DNA of 64,000 bases. Origin: Methylotenera sp. Its GTDB lineage: Bacteria; Pseudomonadota; Gammaproteobacteria; Burkholderiales; Methylophilaceae. Below, in pieces: positions 30,901 through 39,208 of the stretch. A model generated the notes under the pieces. The model ran no database searches, was not told the origin of the DNA, and saw nothing but the letters and a program-made list of their open reading frames with translations. A program made the position numbers and the translations under genes. Positions within the stretch are counted from its first letter, which is position 1. The number at the start of each line of letters is the position of its first letter. The DNA is taken from positions 62,001 to 126,000 of the forward strand of contig JAKFVD010000003.1 of assembly GCA_021732365.1 (NCBI GenBank), given 5' to 3'.

Positions 30901-31108
30901 GGGCGCGTTAACAAGGCTGCGCCCCATTTTGATGACTGCTTTGGTTGCCTCATTTGGCTTTATTCCCATGGCGATTGCCACAGGGGTGGGGGCAGAAGTG
31001 CAACGGCCATTAGCGACGGTAGTGATTGGCGGCGTGCTTTCATCTACCCTATTAACGTTGCTGGTATTGCCCTTGCTGTATAGTCTATTTTCTCAAAAAG
31101 AAACTTGA
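27905..31108 (+). CDS. czcA: Heavy-metal RND efflux pump, CzcA type (divalent cation)
   Basis: 1067 residues with the twelve-helix RND layout and two large periplasmic loops. The fourth transmembrane helix carries DFGIIIDGAVVIVEN (431-445), fitting the DFG-x3-DGA-x3-VEN signature of divalent-cation exporters (Zn, Co, Cd, Ni) and not the CusA-type monovalent signature. It is the proton-driven inner-membrane part of the CzcCBA complex. The last 16 bases overlap the 3' end of the convergent DUF3034 gene. No transcription regulator is encoded adjacent. The exact metal is not readable from the sequence. Confidence 0.95.
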   Translation: MTIKTENISTEISSAGNEAKGLFEKLIQFCIHQRWLVMLVSLGVAIMGFVSYQLLPIDAVPDITNVQVQINSSAPGYSPLETEQRITYPVETAMAGLPDLEETRSISRYGLSQVTVVFKEGTDIYFARQLVAERIAQVKEKLPAGIVSEMGPTATGLGEIFMWTVSAKPGALKPDGTPYTAMDLREVQDWIIKPQLRNVPGVTEINTVGGYSKQFQVAPNLDALVSYGLTLSDILSALAKNTDNQGAGYIEKLGEQYLIRVPGQIVANDKNQHLALNALGNVVLDTRNGTPIRIQDVAKVSISSDLRTGAATMNGEEVVLGTVFMLLGENSRSVSQAIATRLAEVNKTLPAGITANTVYDRTILIDKAINTVKKNLIEGALLVIAILFIFLGNIRAAIITMCVIPLAMLMTFTGMVSNKISANLMSLGALDFGIIIDGAVVIVENAMRRLAHSQQMVGRNLTRQERFAEVFLAAREARRPLIYGQMIIMAVYLPIFALTGVEGKMFHPMAFTVVIALIAAMIISVTFIPAAIALFVTGRVEEKENKAMRWAKKIYTPVLDWTLVNKAVVLTLAITTVVLSGLLLTRMGSEFVPSLDEGDIALHALRIPGTSLSQAVAMQEELEKTIKKFPQVQRVYAKLGTAEIATDPMPPSVADTFVMLKPRAEWPDSSLSKNALIAQIQAAVAKVPGNNYEFTQPIQMRFNELISGVRSDVAVKVFGDDLESMTETAEQIAKVLEKTPGNADVKVEQTTGLPVLTVNIDREKIARLGVNMADIQTAVSIAMNGAQAGAVYDGDRRFDIVVRLDEAQRLDTAMLERLPIKLNVNNTASYMRLNELASLDVAQGANQFSRANGKRNVVVTANVRNRDIGSFVAEAQAGIATVVKIPAGNWLEWGGTFKQLQSAADRLKIVIPLALIIVFMLLYAVFGNFKDGLIVFSGIPFALTGGVTALWLTGIPLSISAGVGFIALSGVAVLNGLVMITFINNLRVEGSTFNEAIREGALTRLRPILMTALVASFGFIPMAIATGVGAEVQRPLATVVIGGVLSSTLLTLLVLPLLYSLFSQKET

Positions 31109-31959
31109 CCTGAAAGATACCAAGCGCTTTGATTATCTTTATCGGCGATATTGCCTAAATCGACATATGCAGCCGTTAACGATAAATATTTCACTGGAAA
31201 CCATGCAATAAATATATCTTTTGCATCATCTTCTTTAAATACGCTTAAATTATTGGGTCTGGCACGATATTCTGCACCTATTAATAAGTTATCTGTCAGC
31301 ATTAACGCAGCAGATGCCGCGGGTTGTAATTGATATTTGTCGTGATTGTCTCCGCCAAATCCCAGCAAGCCAAATTGATTAGCTTTAGTGGCTTGCAAAG
31401 TAAGATTTAATAGTAAGTTTCTGCCACCAATTGCCGCCAAATACAGTTTGGTGGCAGATAGGTAAAGGTCAACCCCAGTTGCACTTTCAGCCCCCAATGC
31501 TTTAGGTACTTTATCAAAATCGACATTGTGTTTAACTTGTGCGCCTGCCGAAACTTGCGGTACCCAAGTATCTTGATCGTACACCGCATCACCAAACAAA
31601 CGTACTTTTGCGCCTAGTGTATGCATACGAATATGTTCGTTTGGTACAGTATCGCTTAGGCCAAAATTTTGGTGACTATATGAAATTTCGACACGATTGT
31701 CGAAACCTACAGCAACTCCTGCTAAGTTCATTTCAAAGCCGCCATTGGTTTTGGCATGTGTGTAAAAAGCCGAAGCGCCTGTTTCTTCGCGCGTACCATA
31801 ACCTGCAATTAATGCCCAAGGTGTTAATCCACCGCCAGCAGAACCTTCAATTTGCATCACGCCACCCGTTGCCAGTAAACGCTCCCCAGCGATTAGCGGT
31901 GTTGATACAGTCACTGATAGCAACAATGTAAAAATTTGTAATAATGATTTTTTTAACAT
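31093..31959 (-). CDS. DUF3034 family outer-membrane-like protein
   Basis: 288 residues with a signal peptide (about 1-24, LIAG) and a mature part of alternating beta-strands that ends in an aromatic residue (SGQVSF), as in outer-membrane beta-barrels. It begins GERLLATGGVMQIEGSAGGGLTPWALIAGYGT, the typical DUF3034 opening. The function is unknown. It is divergent from a lipid-anchored globin, a cupredoxin and a GGDEF-EAL protein, with which it may form a functional locus. Its stop overlaps czcA by 16 bases in the opposite direction. Confidence 0.85.
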   Translation of the reverse strand: MLKKSLLQIFTLLLSVTVSTPLIAGERLLATGGVMQIEGSAGGGLTPWALIAGYGTREETGASAFYTHAKTNGGFEMNLAGVAVGFDNRVEISYSHQNFGLSDTVPNEHIRMHTLGAKVRLFGDAVYDQDTWVPQVSAGAQVKHNVDFDKVPKALGAESATGVDLYLSATKLYLAAIGGRNLLLNLTLQATKANQFGLLGFGGDNHDKYQLQPAASAALMLTDNLLIGAEYRARPNNLSVFKEDDAKDIFIAWFPVKYLSLTAAYVDLGNIADKDNQSAWYLSGQVSF

Positions 31960-32140
31960 GAAATGAGCAGTAATATAAAAAATTAATTTTGAATGAATAG
32001 GTTATATAGCGTATATTTTGGTTAATCAATTAAACCTACATGCATGAATGATTAATTATAAGCAATAAACGAACCAACTTAACCACAATTTCGAATGAAA
32101 TATTGCTACACTCTTAAATAGCTAAGTAAAAATCCATATC

Positions 32141-32605
32141 ATGCCAATAGTAAAAAACAAGCTATTCTTATTACTCATCGCCATATTAACTTTTACGGGC
32201 TGCTCAATTACAGGCGACTCCTCACTCTTTAAATCGTCCAATAAGCCAGATGCGAGCTTATTTGCGCGGATTGGCGGTTTACCAGTATTAACCAAAATAG
32301 TAGATGAATTTATTGATAAAGTGGCTACTACGCCCAGCACTAAACGTTCTTTTGATGGCATAAAATTAAAGACATTAAAAGAAAGTGTCGTTTTGCATTT
32401 ATGTGAGTTAACCGGTGGCGGATGTAAGTATGAGGGTGAAACAATGGCTAATTCGCACCGCGATGCCAAAATTACCGAAGCGGAGTTTGATGCATTTGTG
32501 AGCATGTTTAGAGATACGCTTAATCAATATGTAAATACGCGTGAAAAAAACGAGCTGCTTAAAATTTTAGCGCCAATGAAGCGTGACATTGTGACGCCAA
32601 TTTAG
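32141..32605 (+). CDS. Lipid-anchored group I truncated hemoglobin
   Basis: 154 residues. A signal peptide ends in the lipobox FTGC with C21 as the lipid-modified residue. The mature domain opens SLFARIGGLPVLTKIVDEFIDKV, the A/B-helix pattern of group I truncated globins, and carries a likely proximal histidine H106 in MANSHRDAKI. Cys pair C88/C95 (HLCELTGGGC) is unusual and could form a disulfide in the periplasm. A globin exported as a lipoprotein is uncommon and suggests sensing or detoxifying O2, NO or peroxide at the membrane. A cupredoxin and a c-di-GMP enzyme follow, and the DUF3034 gene is divergent. Confidence 0.85.
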   Translation: MPIVKNKLFLLLIAILTFTGCSITGDSSLFKSSNKPDASLFARIGGLPVLTKIVDEFIDKVATTPSTKRSFDGIKLKTLKESVVLHLCELTGGGCKYEGETMANSHRDAKITEAEFDAFVSMFRDTLNQYVNTREKNELLKILAPMKRDIVTPI

Positions 32606-32795
32606 GTTTACTTATTTGCATTGACTAGTATAAGTATTGAATAGTTGAGTGTAGCTCACCCAACTTTAAGTGATTTTTGATTGCAATGAACTTAGTCAGT
32701 TAATTTAGGCCTTATTTTTGCTTAATGATGTAATGTTGATTCATATTATTCTATTCAAGACACACAGAAATATCTCACGATATTTAGGAAAACAA

Positions 32796-33413
32796 TTGTT
32801 TAAATTTATTTCAGTCATTTCTAGTATTCTTTTAAGTCTTTTTAGCCTACACATTCAAGCGGCAGAGTTATCTGTAGACGTAATCGATATGGCAGGATTG
32901 CCTGTTGAAAATGCGGTGGTGTATGCAGAGCCAGACATTAAAGTGGCACTACCCCAAACAGCCGCGATTATCGAGCAACGTGGTAAACAATTTAACCCAT
33001 TGGTTAGCGTGATACAAACGGGAGCCGATGTTACTTTCCCCAATTTCGATAGCGTCAGACATCACGTCTACTCATTTTCACCTGCTAAAACCTTTGAGTT
33101 GAAGTTATATTCTGGTGTGCCAACAAGCCCTATTAAATTTGATAAAGCAGGCACGGTAGTGCTGGGTTGTAATATTCATGACACGATGGTGGCTTTTATT
33201 CAAGTAGTAGATACGCCTTATTTTACGAAATCGAATAAGCTCGGCAAAGCGGTGTTGCGCGATTTGCCAAACGGTGGCTACACGCTTAAGGTGTGGCATT
33301 ATGCTTTGGCAAAAGAGAAAGAGGTTGTAGAAAAAAAATTACTAGTCAAAGAATCACAGCCAGTTGTCATGCAGTTTTCACTTAAACCTTTTATTATTCC
33401 TGCCAGAAAATAA
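32796..33413 (+). CDS. Periplasmic cupredoxin-like (amicyanin-type) protein, labelled 'methylamine utilization' family
   Basis: About 205 residues. A signal peptide (cleavage near residue 22) is followed by a carboxypeptidase-regulatory-like strand region and a cupredoxin fold. Type 1 copper ligands are all present: H90 (in RHHVYSF), then C125, H128 and M131 in GCNIHDTM, with the C-x2-H-x2-M spacing of amicyanin. Homologues are often named 'methylamine utilization protein', but no mau genes are here, so electron transfer or copper sensing is the safer reading. A longer frame opens at TTG 32718, but TTG at 32796 has AGGA six bases upstream and gives a proper signal peptide. The c-di-GMP gene starts 47 bases after its stop. 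Confidence 0.83.
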   Translation: MFKFISVISSILLSLFSLHIQAAELSVDVIDMAGLPVENAVVYAEPDIKVALPQTAAIIEQRGKQFNPLVSVIQTGADVTFPNFDSVRHHVYSFSPAKTFELKLYSGVPTSPIKFDKAGTVVLGCNIHDTMVAFIQVVDTPYFTKSNKLGKAVLRDLPNGGYTLKVWHYALAKEKEVVEKKLLVKESQPVVMQFSLKPFIIPARK

Positions 33414-33460
33414 GTTAACAGGTTGCAAATTAGATAACCAAATATTGTGAATAAAACTAA

Positions 33461-35875
33461 ATGAAGTTACCTTTTAAGAGCTTACAAAGCCGCATCGTTT
33501 TTCTATTTCTTAGCCTTATTCTAGTCGTGCAGTTTTTTGGCTTTGTTGCTATTTGGGTGAGTATTAATACTAATGCGCGGGTAGCAATCACGGAACAATT
33601 AGGTGTGGGTGAGCAAGTGCTGCGCACGGTCATCAACAGGCGTGGCGAAAATTTGGCGTTAAGTGCCAGTATTCTGGCGGCAGATTATGGCTTTCGACAA
33701 GCAATTGCCAGCAACGATAAAGAGACAATTCTTTCTGCCTTAGAAAACAGCGGCGCCAGAATTGAGTCTGACGTGAATATGTTGTACAGCCCTGATGGCC
33801 TCAGGCAAGTAGTTTCTGGGCAATTGCCTGAAACTATTACAGATGCAACTATTCTCAAATTAATTGAAACCACTCAAGTGGGTGGCGAATCTTTCAATAT
33901 CGCTGTGTTTAGGGGCGTACCTTATTTGCTGGTTGCGGTGCCAGTAAGGGCGCCATTAACCATCGCTTGGATTATTACTGGTTTTGAAATTGATGATACT
34001 TGGGCAGCTCGCATTCAGGACGTTTCAAGATTAGAAGTCAGTTTTGTTACAAAAATAATTGCTGATCATTCGGCTTCTATTAAGCCAAAATGGAATCTAT
34101 CTTCCAGTACGATGAGTAAATTATCAGGTCAAGAATCAATCAGCGGTATTCCTAATCAATGGTTGCAGCAAGCGACAGATACTCAATCAACAGTTAATCA
34201 GGTGTTTGACAATGAAATATCCATTCAAGGCCGCGATTACAGTAGCCGTTATGTTGAACTACTGAATGAGGGTGACCAAGTATTAGTTGCCGTATTGCAG
34301 CGCTCGATTAGTGAGTCTTTAGCCCCTTATTTTACTTTGCAGCTTAATTTACTGGTGTTAACTATTTTGGGTGCGTTTGTGTTTATAGCAGGTAGCGTTT
34401 TAACCGCAAAACGTATTACCAAGCCTTTAACTGAGCTAGTGAATACAGCAGAATTATTAGAAAAGGGCGATTACAGTAAACCCATCGTATCTAATAGCAC
34501 TGACGAGATTGGTCATTTAAGCCGTACTTTTGACCGTATGCGCGAAGCAGTGGCAGAGCGTGAGCAAAAAATCAGTAAATTGGCGTATTGGGATGAGTTA
34601 ACTCAGCTACCAAATCGCGCTTTTTTTACTGATCAATTGGTTAAGTTTAGTGAAAATTACCAAGAAAATAATCAGACTTTTTCTGTATTAATGATGGATT
34701 TAGACCGCTTTAAACATGTGAATGATGTATTAGGACATTCCGCTGCAGACCAGTTATTAGCAGGTGTAGCGGAGCGCTTAAAACAAAGCTGTAAAAGTGA
34801 GCTGGATGTGGTGGCGCGTTTAGGGGGGGATGAGTTTGGCATTATTTTAGCCAATACACATTCACAACTGGCGTTGGATGTGGCAAACCGATTGCAAATA
34901 GCGCTTGCAACGCCTGTTGCATTAAATGATTCATTTGTCGACTTAAGTGCAGGAGTTGGCGTTGCCAACTATCCAGAGCACGCAAAAGATATTGAAGTGT
35001 TGCTAAGCCGCGCAGAAATTGCCATGTATGCCGCCAAAAACTCATCTGGCAGCGTGGCGGTGTATCACAGCGGTTTAGATGTGGGCAATGAGGAAAACTT
35101 ATCGCTAGTGAGTGAAATTAAACAGGCTGTTGAGCAGAATCAGCTGTGTTTATATGTACAACCTAAAATTGATTTTGCAACGGGTAAATTACTTGCCGTA
35201 GAAGCTTTAGTACGCTGGAATCATCCAGAGCGTGGTTTGATATTCCCCGATATGTTTATTCCATTTGCAGAACAAACGGGGCATATCGATAAAATCAGTT
35301 ATTGGATGCTAACTGAGGCAGCAAGATACGCAGCCATTTGGCAAAAGCAGGGCTTGGACATTCCGCTTGCGGTTAACCTGTCTGCAAGAGATTTAATTGA
35401 TATGGAACTGCCCAATAAATTAAAACAAATATTAGATGTGCATCAATTATTGGCACACTCTATTTCGTTGGAAATTACCGAAAGCAGCATTATGGATGAC
35501 CCTGAGCGTGCGCTTGATACGGTGCAACGCATTGCCAAAATGGGCATTCAGTTATCGATTGACGATTTTGGCACAGGCTATTCTTCATTGGCTTATTTGA
35601 AACGCCTGCCAGTAAATGAACTTAAAATTGATCGCTCATTTGTGATGAATATCGAGCGCGATCAAAGTGATGTCACGATTGTAAAATCGACCATTGAATT
35701 AGGCCATAACTTAGGTTTAAAAGTAGTGGCAGAGGGTATCGAGAATCAAAAAGTCTGGGATATTTTAAAGCTGATGGGCTGCGATTACGGCCAAGGCTAT
35801 TTTATGAGCAAACCGATGGCTGCCGATAAGTTAATTGATTGGACAACGCAATGGGCTGCCGCGCCAGCTATATAA
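33461..35875 (+). CDS. Membrane GGDEF-EAL protein with periplasmic sensor and HAMP
   Basis: 804 residues in the order: transmembrane helix (about 12-32), periplasmic Cache-like sensor (about 36-290), second helix (about 292-313), HAMP (about 314-368), GGDEF (intact GGDEF at 455-459) and EAL (intact EAL at 581-583, with LEITESS, DDFGTGYSS, KIDRSF and AEGIE). The inhibitory I-site is not conserved: the RxxD position reads SELD. It can bind and turn over cyclic-di-GMP in response to a periplasmic signal. It lies last in a row behind a lipid-anchored globin and a cupredoxin, so these may feed the sensor. The start is ATG at 33461 with a weak ribosome site. Confidence 0.93.
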   Translation: MKLPFKSLQSRIVFLFLSLILVVQFFGFVAIWVSINTNARVAITEQLGVGEQVLRTVINRRGENLALSASILAADYGFRQAIASNDKETILSALENSGARIESDVNMLYSPDGLRQVVSGQLPETITDATILKLIETTQVGGESFNIAVFRGVPYLLVAVPVRAPLTIAWIITGFEIDDTWAARIQDVSRLEVSFVTKIIADHSASIKPKWNLSSSTMSKLSGQESISGIPNQWLQQATDTQSTVNQVFDNEISIQGRDYSSRYVELLNEGDQVLVAVLQRSISESLAPYFTLQLNLLVLTILGAFVFIAGSVLTAKRITKPLTELVNTAELLEKGDYSKPIVSNSTDEIGHLSRTFDRMREAVAEREQKISKLAYWDELTQLPNRAFFTDQLVKFSENYQENNQTFSVLMMDLDRFKHVNDVLGHSAADQLLAGVAERLKQSCKSELDVVARLGGDEFGIILANTHSQLALDVANRLQIALATPVALNDSFVDLSAGVGVANYPEHAKDIEVLLSRAEIAMYAAKNSSGSVAVYHSGLDVGNEENLSLVSEIKQAVEQNQLCLYVQPKIDFATGKLLAVEALVRWNHPERGLIFPDMFIPFAEQTGHIDKISYWMLTEAARYAAIWQKQGLDIPLAVNLSARDLIDMELPNKLKQILDVHQLLAHSISLEITESSIMDDPERALDTVQRIAKMGIQLSIDDFGTGYSSLAYLKRLPVNELKIDRSFVMNIERDQSDVTIVKSTIELGHNLGLKVVAEGIENQKVWDILKLMGCDYGQGYFMSKPMAADKLIDWTTQWAAAPAI

Positions 35876-35943
35876 GTATCATTATATGAGTAAAAGTTAA
35901 CACATTTTTATCGTTAATAATCCAGTATATCGTATCAATTCAA

Positions 35944-36873
35944 TTAGTTTTTTTGCTTCTCACCAATATGCGCCTCACCCCGTTTTTTGGCTAAAATCAC
36001 CTGCTTTTGTCGCTCCGTCAAACTGGCACGTTTTTCTTCAGATATTGTGTTGTAGCAATAGGGGCATGAAATGCCGGGCGTGTACTGCTCGCTTTGCATT
36101 TCGGCAGGTGAAAGTGGATGGCGGCAAGCGTAGCACTGGTCAAATTCACCCACTTCTAAATTGTGCTTAACCGCTACACGCTGGTCAAATACAAAACATT
36201 CACCTTGCCATAAACTTTCTTGCTCTGGCACGGTTTCCAAGTACTTTAAAATGCCACCTTGCAAGTGGAATACTTCTTCAAAACCTTGATCCATCATGTA
36301 GCTACTCGCTTTCTCACAGCGAATTCCACCTGTGCAAAACATCGCGACTTTTTTGTGTTTGGTTTTATCTAGATTTTTAGCGACGTACTCTGGAAACTCG
36401 CGAAACGTAGTGGTTTTTGGGTCAATCGCGCCTTTGAAAGTGCCAATATCCACTTCATAATCGTTGCGCGTATCAATCAGAATAACATCTGGGTCGCTAA
36501 TTAGTGCGTTCCAATCTTGCGGTTGGACATAAGTGCCTACTTGCTTGGTGGGGCTTACGCCCGCAACACCGAGCGTCACGATTTCTTTTTTAAGTTTCAC
36601 TTTCATGCGGTAAAACGGGTGTTCATCCGCACAAGATTCTTTATGCTCTAAATCGGCGAATTTGCCTTCAAATAAAGCATCGGTTCGCAAGAAATTCAGT
36701 ACAGCATAGATGTCATCTGGCAAACCAGCGATGGTGCCGTTAATGCCCTCAGATGCTAATAAAATTGTCCCTTTAATGCGGTTAACTTCACAGGCAGAAA
36801 GGATGTGCGCTTGCAAATTGGCATAATGCGGCAGGCTAACGAATTTATACAGCGCGGCGGTTAAAAACTTCAT
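35944..36873 (-). CDS. trhO: tRNA uridine-34 hydroxylase (rhodanese-like, YceA/UPF0176)
   Basis: 309 residues. An N-terminal domain ([12 protein letters not shown]) is followed by a rhodanese domain with the active cysteine in [12 protein letters not shown], then a C-terminal zinc-ribbon-like part with CYAC and CPYC pairs. TrhO makes 5-hydroxyuridine at tRNA position 34 using O2 and prephenate-dependent chemistry. It starts with ATG at 36873 and stands 47 bases downstream of the fhcC stop, so read-through from the fhc operon is possible. No anomalies are seen. Confidence 0.93.
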   Translation of the reverse strand: MKFLTAALYKFVSLPHYANLQAHILSACEVNRIKGTILLASEGINGTIAGLPDDIYAVLNFLRTDALFEGKFADLEHKESCADEHPFYRMKVKLKKEIVTLGVAGVSPTKQVGTYVQPQDWNALISDPDVILIDTRNDYEVDIGTFKGAIDPKTTTFREFPEYVAKNLDKTKHKKVAMFCTGGIRCEKASSYMMDQGFEEVFHLQGGILKYLETVPEQESLWQGECFVFDQRVAVKHNLEVGEFDQCYACRHPLSPAEMQSEQYTPGISCPYCYNTISEEKRASLTERQKQVILAKKRGEAHIGEKQKN

Positions 36874-36920
36874 GTTTATTGCTTAAAAAACCTAAAACAC
36901 TATTTTAACACCTGCATTAA

Positions 36921-37607
36921 TTAAGCAGAAATAGTTGTATCGCAAACCAGTATTTCACCATTGCCATTGCAAGCTAAATCGCCTGCATAACGTTGTACGC
37001 GCATGTTTTTAACAGTATTAAAACGCGTACTTAACCCTTTAAATGAGGCAAAAAGTAGCGCTAAAAATGGCAGTGTGTGTGTGCCGCAATCTTGAATAGT
37101 GGCATGCAATTTAGGTGTTTTCGTTAATAAAATGGTGCCGCGTTTCATGGCAAAACCGACGTAATTTCCCACTTTACCAAAAACGCTAATGGTACCTGCA
37201 ATCATGCGGCTGCCGCAATAATCGCCAGCATAGCCATCCACTAAAATCAAACCACGACGCATTTGGTCGCCAACGCGGTCGTTCGCATTACCTTTGCAAA
37301 CAATGATTCCGCCGCGCATTTGGGCACCTAAAAAATCGCCACAATCACCTTCAATTGTGATTTGTCCGTACGTCATCAGAAGGCCAATATAATCCAGTTG
37401 CTGATTCGCGTTTTTGAAAATAATGTGATTAGCGTCATCGCCTGAAACATCGAAATAATCACTAATTTTCGGTGCATTTTTAGTGTTAAGTAAGTATAAA
37501 TTTTCAATCTGCACAATGCTTAAATCAGCCAGATTGTTGGGTGATAGCAGCCGACAATCAATTTGCTGAGTCACATTTTTTTTAAGCGTAAAAGTAAGCG
37601 CATTCAT
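36921..37607 (-). CDS. fhcC: Formyltransferase/hydrolase complex subunit C
   Basis: 228 residues related to the FwdC/FmdC subunit of formylmethanofuran dehydrogenase. The centre is a glycine-rich beta-helix with repeating G-x-x-x-G turns (about 95-170: GDCGDFLGAQMRGG, GNANDRVGDQMRRG, GYAGDYCGSRMIAG, GKVGNYVGFAMKRG), a structural scaffold also seen in glutamate synthase. In methylotrophs Fhc acts as a hydrolase that releases formate at the end of the tetrahydromethanopterin route of formaldehyde oxidation. It overlaps fhcD by four bases (ATGA) and is the last gene of the operon. Confidence 0.94.
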   Translation of the reverse strand: MNALTFTLKKNVTQQIDCRLLSPNNLADLSIVQIENLYLLNTKNAPKISDYFDVSGDDANHIIFKNANQQLDYIGLLMTYGQITIEGDCGDFLGAQMRGGIIVCKGNANDRVGDQMRRGLILVDGYAGDYCGSRMIAGTISVFGKVGNYVGFAMKRGTILLTKTPKLHATIQDCGTHTLPFLALLFASFKGLSTRFNTVKNMRVQRYAGDLACNGNGEILVCDTTISA

Positions 37608-38518
37608 GATACTTTGCCCATAATCTCATGCAATTTAAAATGATGTGGGCCAAGTTTTCCGCCGTAATTGCCAGCTGAAATACGTTTTACGCCACTTTCA
37701 TTTCCTAACTCGCAAATTGCTTGAACGCCAACGCGCATAGCTATTGTAATATCTGCAAACGTCAGCCCGTCAATCACAATTTCCATCACGCTTTCGATTT
37801 CTTCGCTTAATTCGCTATTCACTAAGCCTTTTAACGTCGGGCAAAACGCATCGTTGGTGCTGGCGAACATTTTGGGATATTTACTGCCGACTTTAGAGCC
37901 AGAACGCACCACGCCACCTGGAAAAGGCATAATCACGTTTGGTACTTTTTTCATCGCTTCAATCGCGGTTTCTGCGGCATGCAAAGCGGCAGGTTGTGAT
38001 ATGGCTAAAATTAAAAAATTACCGCCACCAATTGCCCGCACCATGCCTGTGGTTTCTTGCGTCAGAAATTCGCCGTCCATTACAGGGATACGCCAATATC
38101 TTTTATTGTCAATTAATTTAGAAGTTTGGTAGCCATCACCAAAATAACGCAAATGCCTGCCCAAGCTAATTTGGTCTACGTCCACTCCTGCTTCAATGCC
38201 GGCAAAAGCAGCAGCGGTAGGGCAGGTAAGAATACACTGCCCCATGCGGGTTTCAAGCTGTTGCATTAGCACTTTGCTGCCCATGGCAAACATCAGGACA
38301 CTCACGCCTGGTCTTCCATCTGGCGTTTCGTCGCTGGATAACTCGCGCTCAATTCCCGCCTCAACACCGCACCCAATCACGCTAGTCGCAAACCCTGTCA
38401 TGGCGTTGGCAGCGTGATAAACCCACTTTAAATTTTGCGCGGTGATGATAACTCGTGTGCCGCGCATATTGAATGCTTCGGCAAATGTGTCATCAATGAG
38501 GATGCCATTTATTTCCAT
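37604..38518 (-). CDS. fhcD: Formylmethanofuran:tetrahydromethanopterin formyltransferase
   Basis: 304 residues, the normal size. The start is ATG at 38518, giving the family N-terminus MEINGILIDDTFAEAF; a longer frame from 38566 would add 16 residues overlapping the upstream gene and is rejected. The Ftr pattern is visible: PFPGGVVRSGSKVGSKYP near residue 200 and CPTLKGLV further on. It moves the formyl group from tetrahydromethanopterin to the methanofuran analogue. It starts 8 bases after the pyridoxamine-oxidase-like gene and overlaps fhcC at its end. The operon order is fhcB-fhcA-(insert)-fhcD-fhcC. Confidence 0.95.
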   Translation of the reverse strand: MEINGILIDDTFAEAFNMRGTRVIITAQNLKWVYHAANAMTGFATSVIGCGVEAGIERELSSDETPDGRPGVSVLMFAMGSKVLMQQLETRMGQCILTCPTAAAFAGIEAGVDVDQISLGRHLRYFGDGYQTSKLIDNKRYWRIPVMDGEFLTQETTGMVRAIGGGNFLILAISQPAALHAAETAIEAMKKVPNVIMPFPGGVVRSGSKVGSKYPKMFASTNDAFCPTLKGLVNSELSEEIESVMEIVIDGLTFADITIAMRVGVQAICELGNESGVKRISAGNYGGKLGPHHFKLHEIMGKVS

Positions 38519-38526
38519 ATTTAAAG

Positions 38527-39186
38527 TTAAGCTGTTTCGTCCGCTGATACTATTTTGCCAACCCACGTGTCAATATCAATCACACCTACTTTAGCGGCCT
38601 TTTGTGCATCACTTTCAGAGATTACATCTTGTACAATATCGAGTTGCTTCCAGCCTGCCAATGGCGTTTCGCAATGTGCGCGTGGCACGTAGCGTGAGCT
38701 GCGCACTTTTTCATATTTTGGAATATAGCGCGGGCAGTTTTGCCATAGTTCAGATAATGCCACTGTGACAACAAATTCTGCTTCTTTGTAATACGCAAGC
38801 AAAGCTGGGTCTTGCGAAAGCGTTGCCGTGCCTTGTACACGTAAACGGTTGGGTGTTTCAAACGAAATAAATAAAAGGCCAACTTGCGGGTTGGTGCTGA
38901 TGTTGCCGATAGAAAAAAACATACCGTTGCCATCGTAACTCGGGAAAATCAGCGTGGTACTGTCTAAAACTTTGACAAAGCCAGCATCGCCACCTTTATA
39001 CGAAACGGTAGGGCGACCTTGGTGATCAATGGACGATAAATAAAACATTTCGACGCTTTCGATAAAGCCTTTTGCGCCATCGTCGAACTCGGTTTTACAC
39101 ACCAATTCTTCTACACGGTCTGCCATTTTACGTGTACCAAATTCGTCCTGCAGTTTGCGATGTTGTGCGCCATATAATCTACTCAT
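38527..39186 (-). CDS. Pyridoxamine-5'-phosphate-oxidase-like flavin-fold protein inside the fhc operon
   Basis: 219 residues of the split-barrel FMN-binding (PPOX) superfamily: FYLSSIDHQGRPTVSYKGG near residue 50, then DGNGMFFSIGNISTNPQVGL and a PNRLRVQGTATL strand, the usual cofactor-binding regions. It is not PdxH: it lacks that enzyme's terminal signature and resembles the general-stress or F420/FMN-type branch. It sits between fhcA (gap 22 bases) and fhcD (gap 8 bases) with a clear GGGAG ribosome site, so it is translated as part of the C1 operon. A redox or cofactor role tied to formyl transfer is possible but unproven. Confidence 0.85.
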   Translation of the reverse strand: MSRLYGAQHRKLQDEFGTRKMADRVEELVCKTEFDDGAKGFIESVEMFYLSSIDHQGRPTVSYKGGDAGFVKVLDSTTLIFPSYDGNGMFFSIGNISTNPQVGLLFISFETPNRLRVQGTATLSQDPALLAYYKEAEFVVTVALSELWQNCPRYIPKYEKVRSSRYVPRAHCETPLAGWKQLDIVQDVISESDAQKAAKVGVIDIDTWVGKIVSADETA

Positions 39187-39208
39187 GCATTACTCCCTAA
39201 ATAAGCGT

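Noticed and set aside
30018..30981. Long antisense frames inside czcA
   Set aside because: They are shadows of a strongly conserved pump gene and have no ribosome sites or recognisable domains.
32718..32795. N-terminal extension of the cupredoxin from TTG 32718
   Set aside because: It would put 26 residues before the signal peptide; TTG 32796 has a ribosome site at good spacing.
32796..33413. Reading the cupredoxin as proof of a methylamine dehydrogenase cluster
   Set aside because: No mauA, mauB or maturation genes are in the window; the family name is inherited annotation.
38519..38566. Upstream extension of fhcD
   Set aside because: It would overlap the PPOX-like gene and does not match the family N-terminus; ATG 38518 does.
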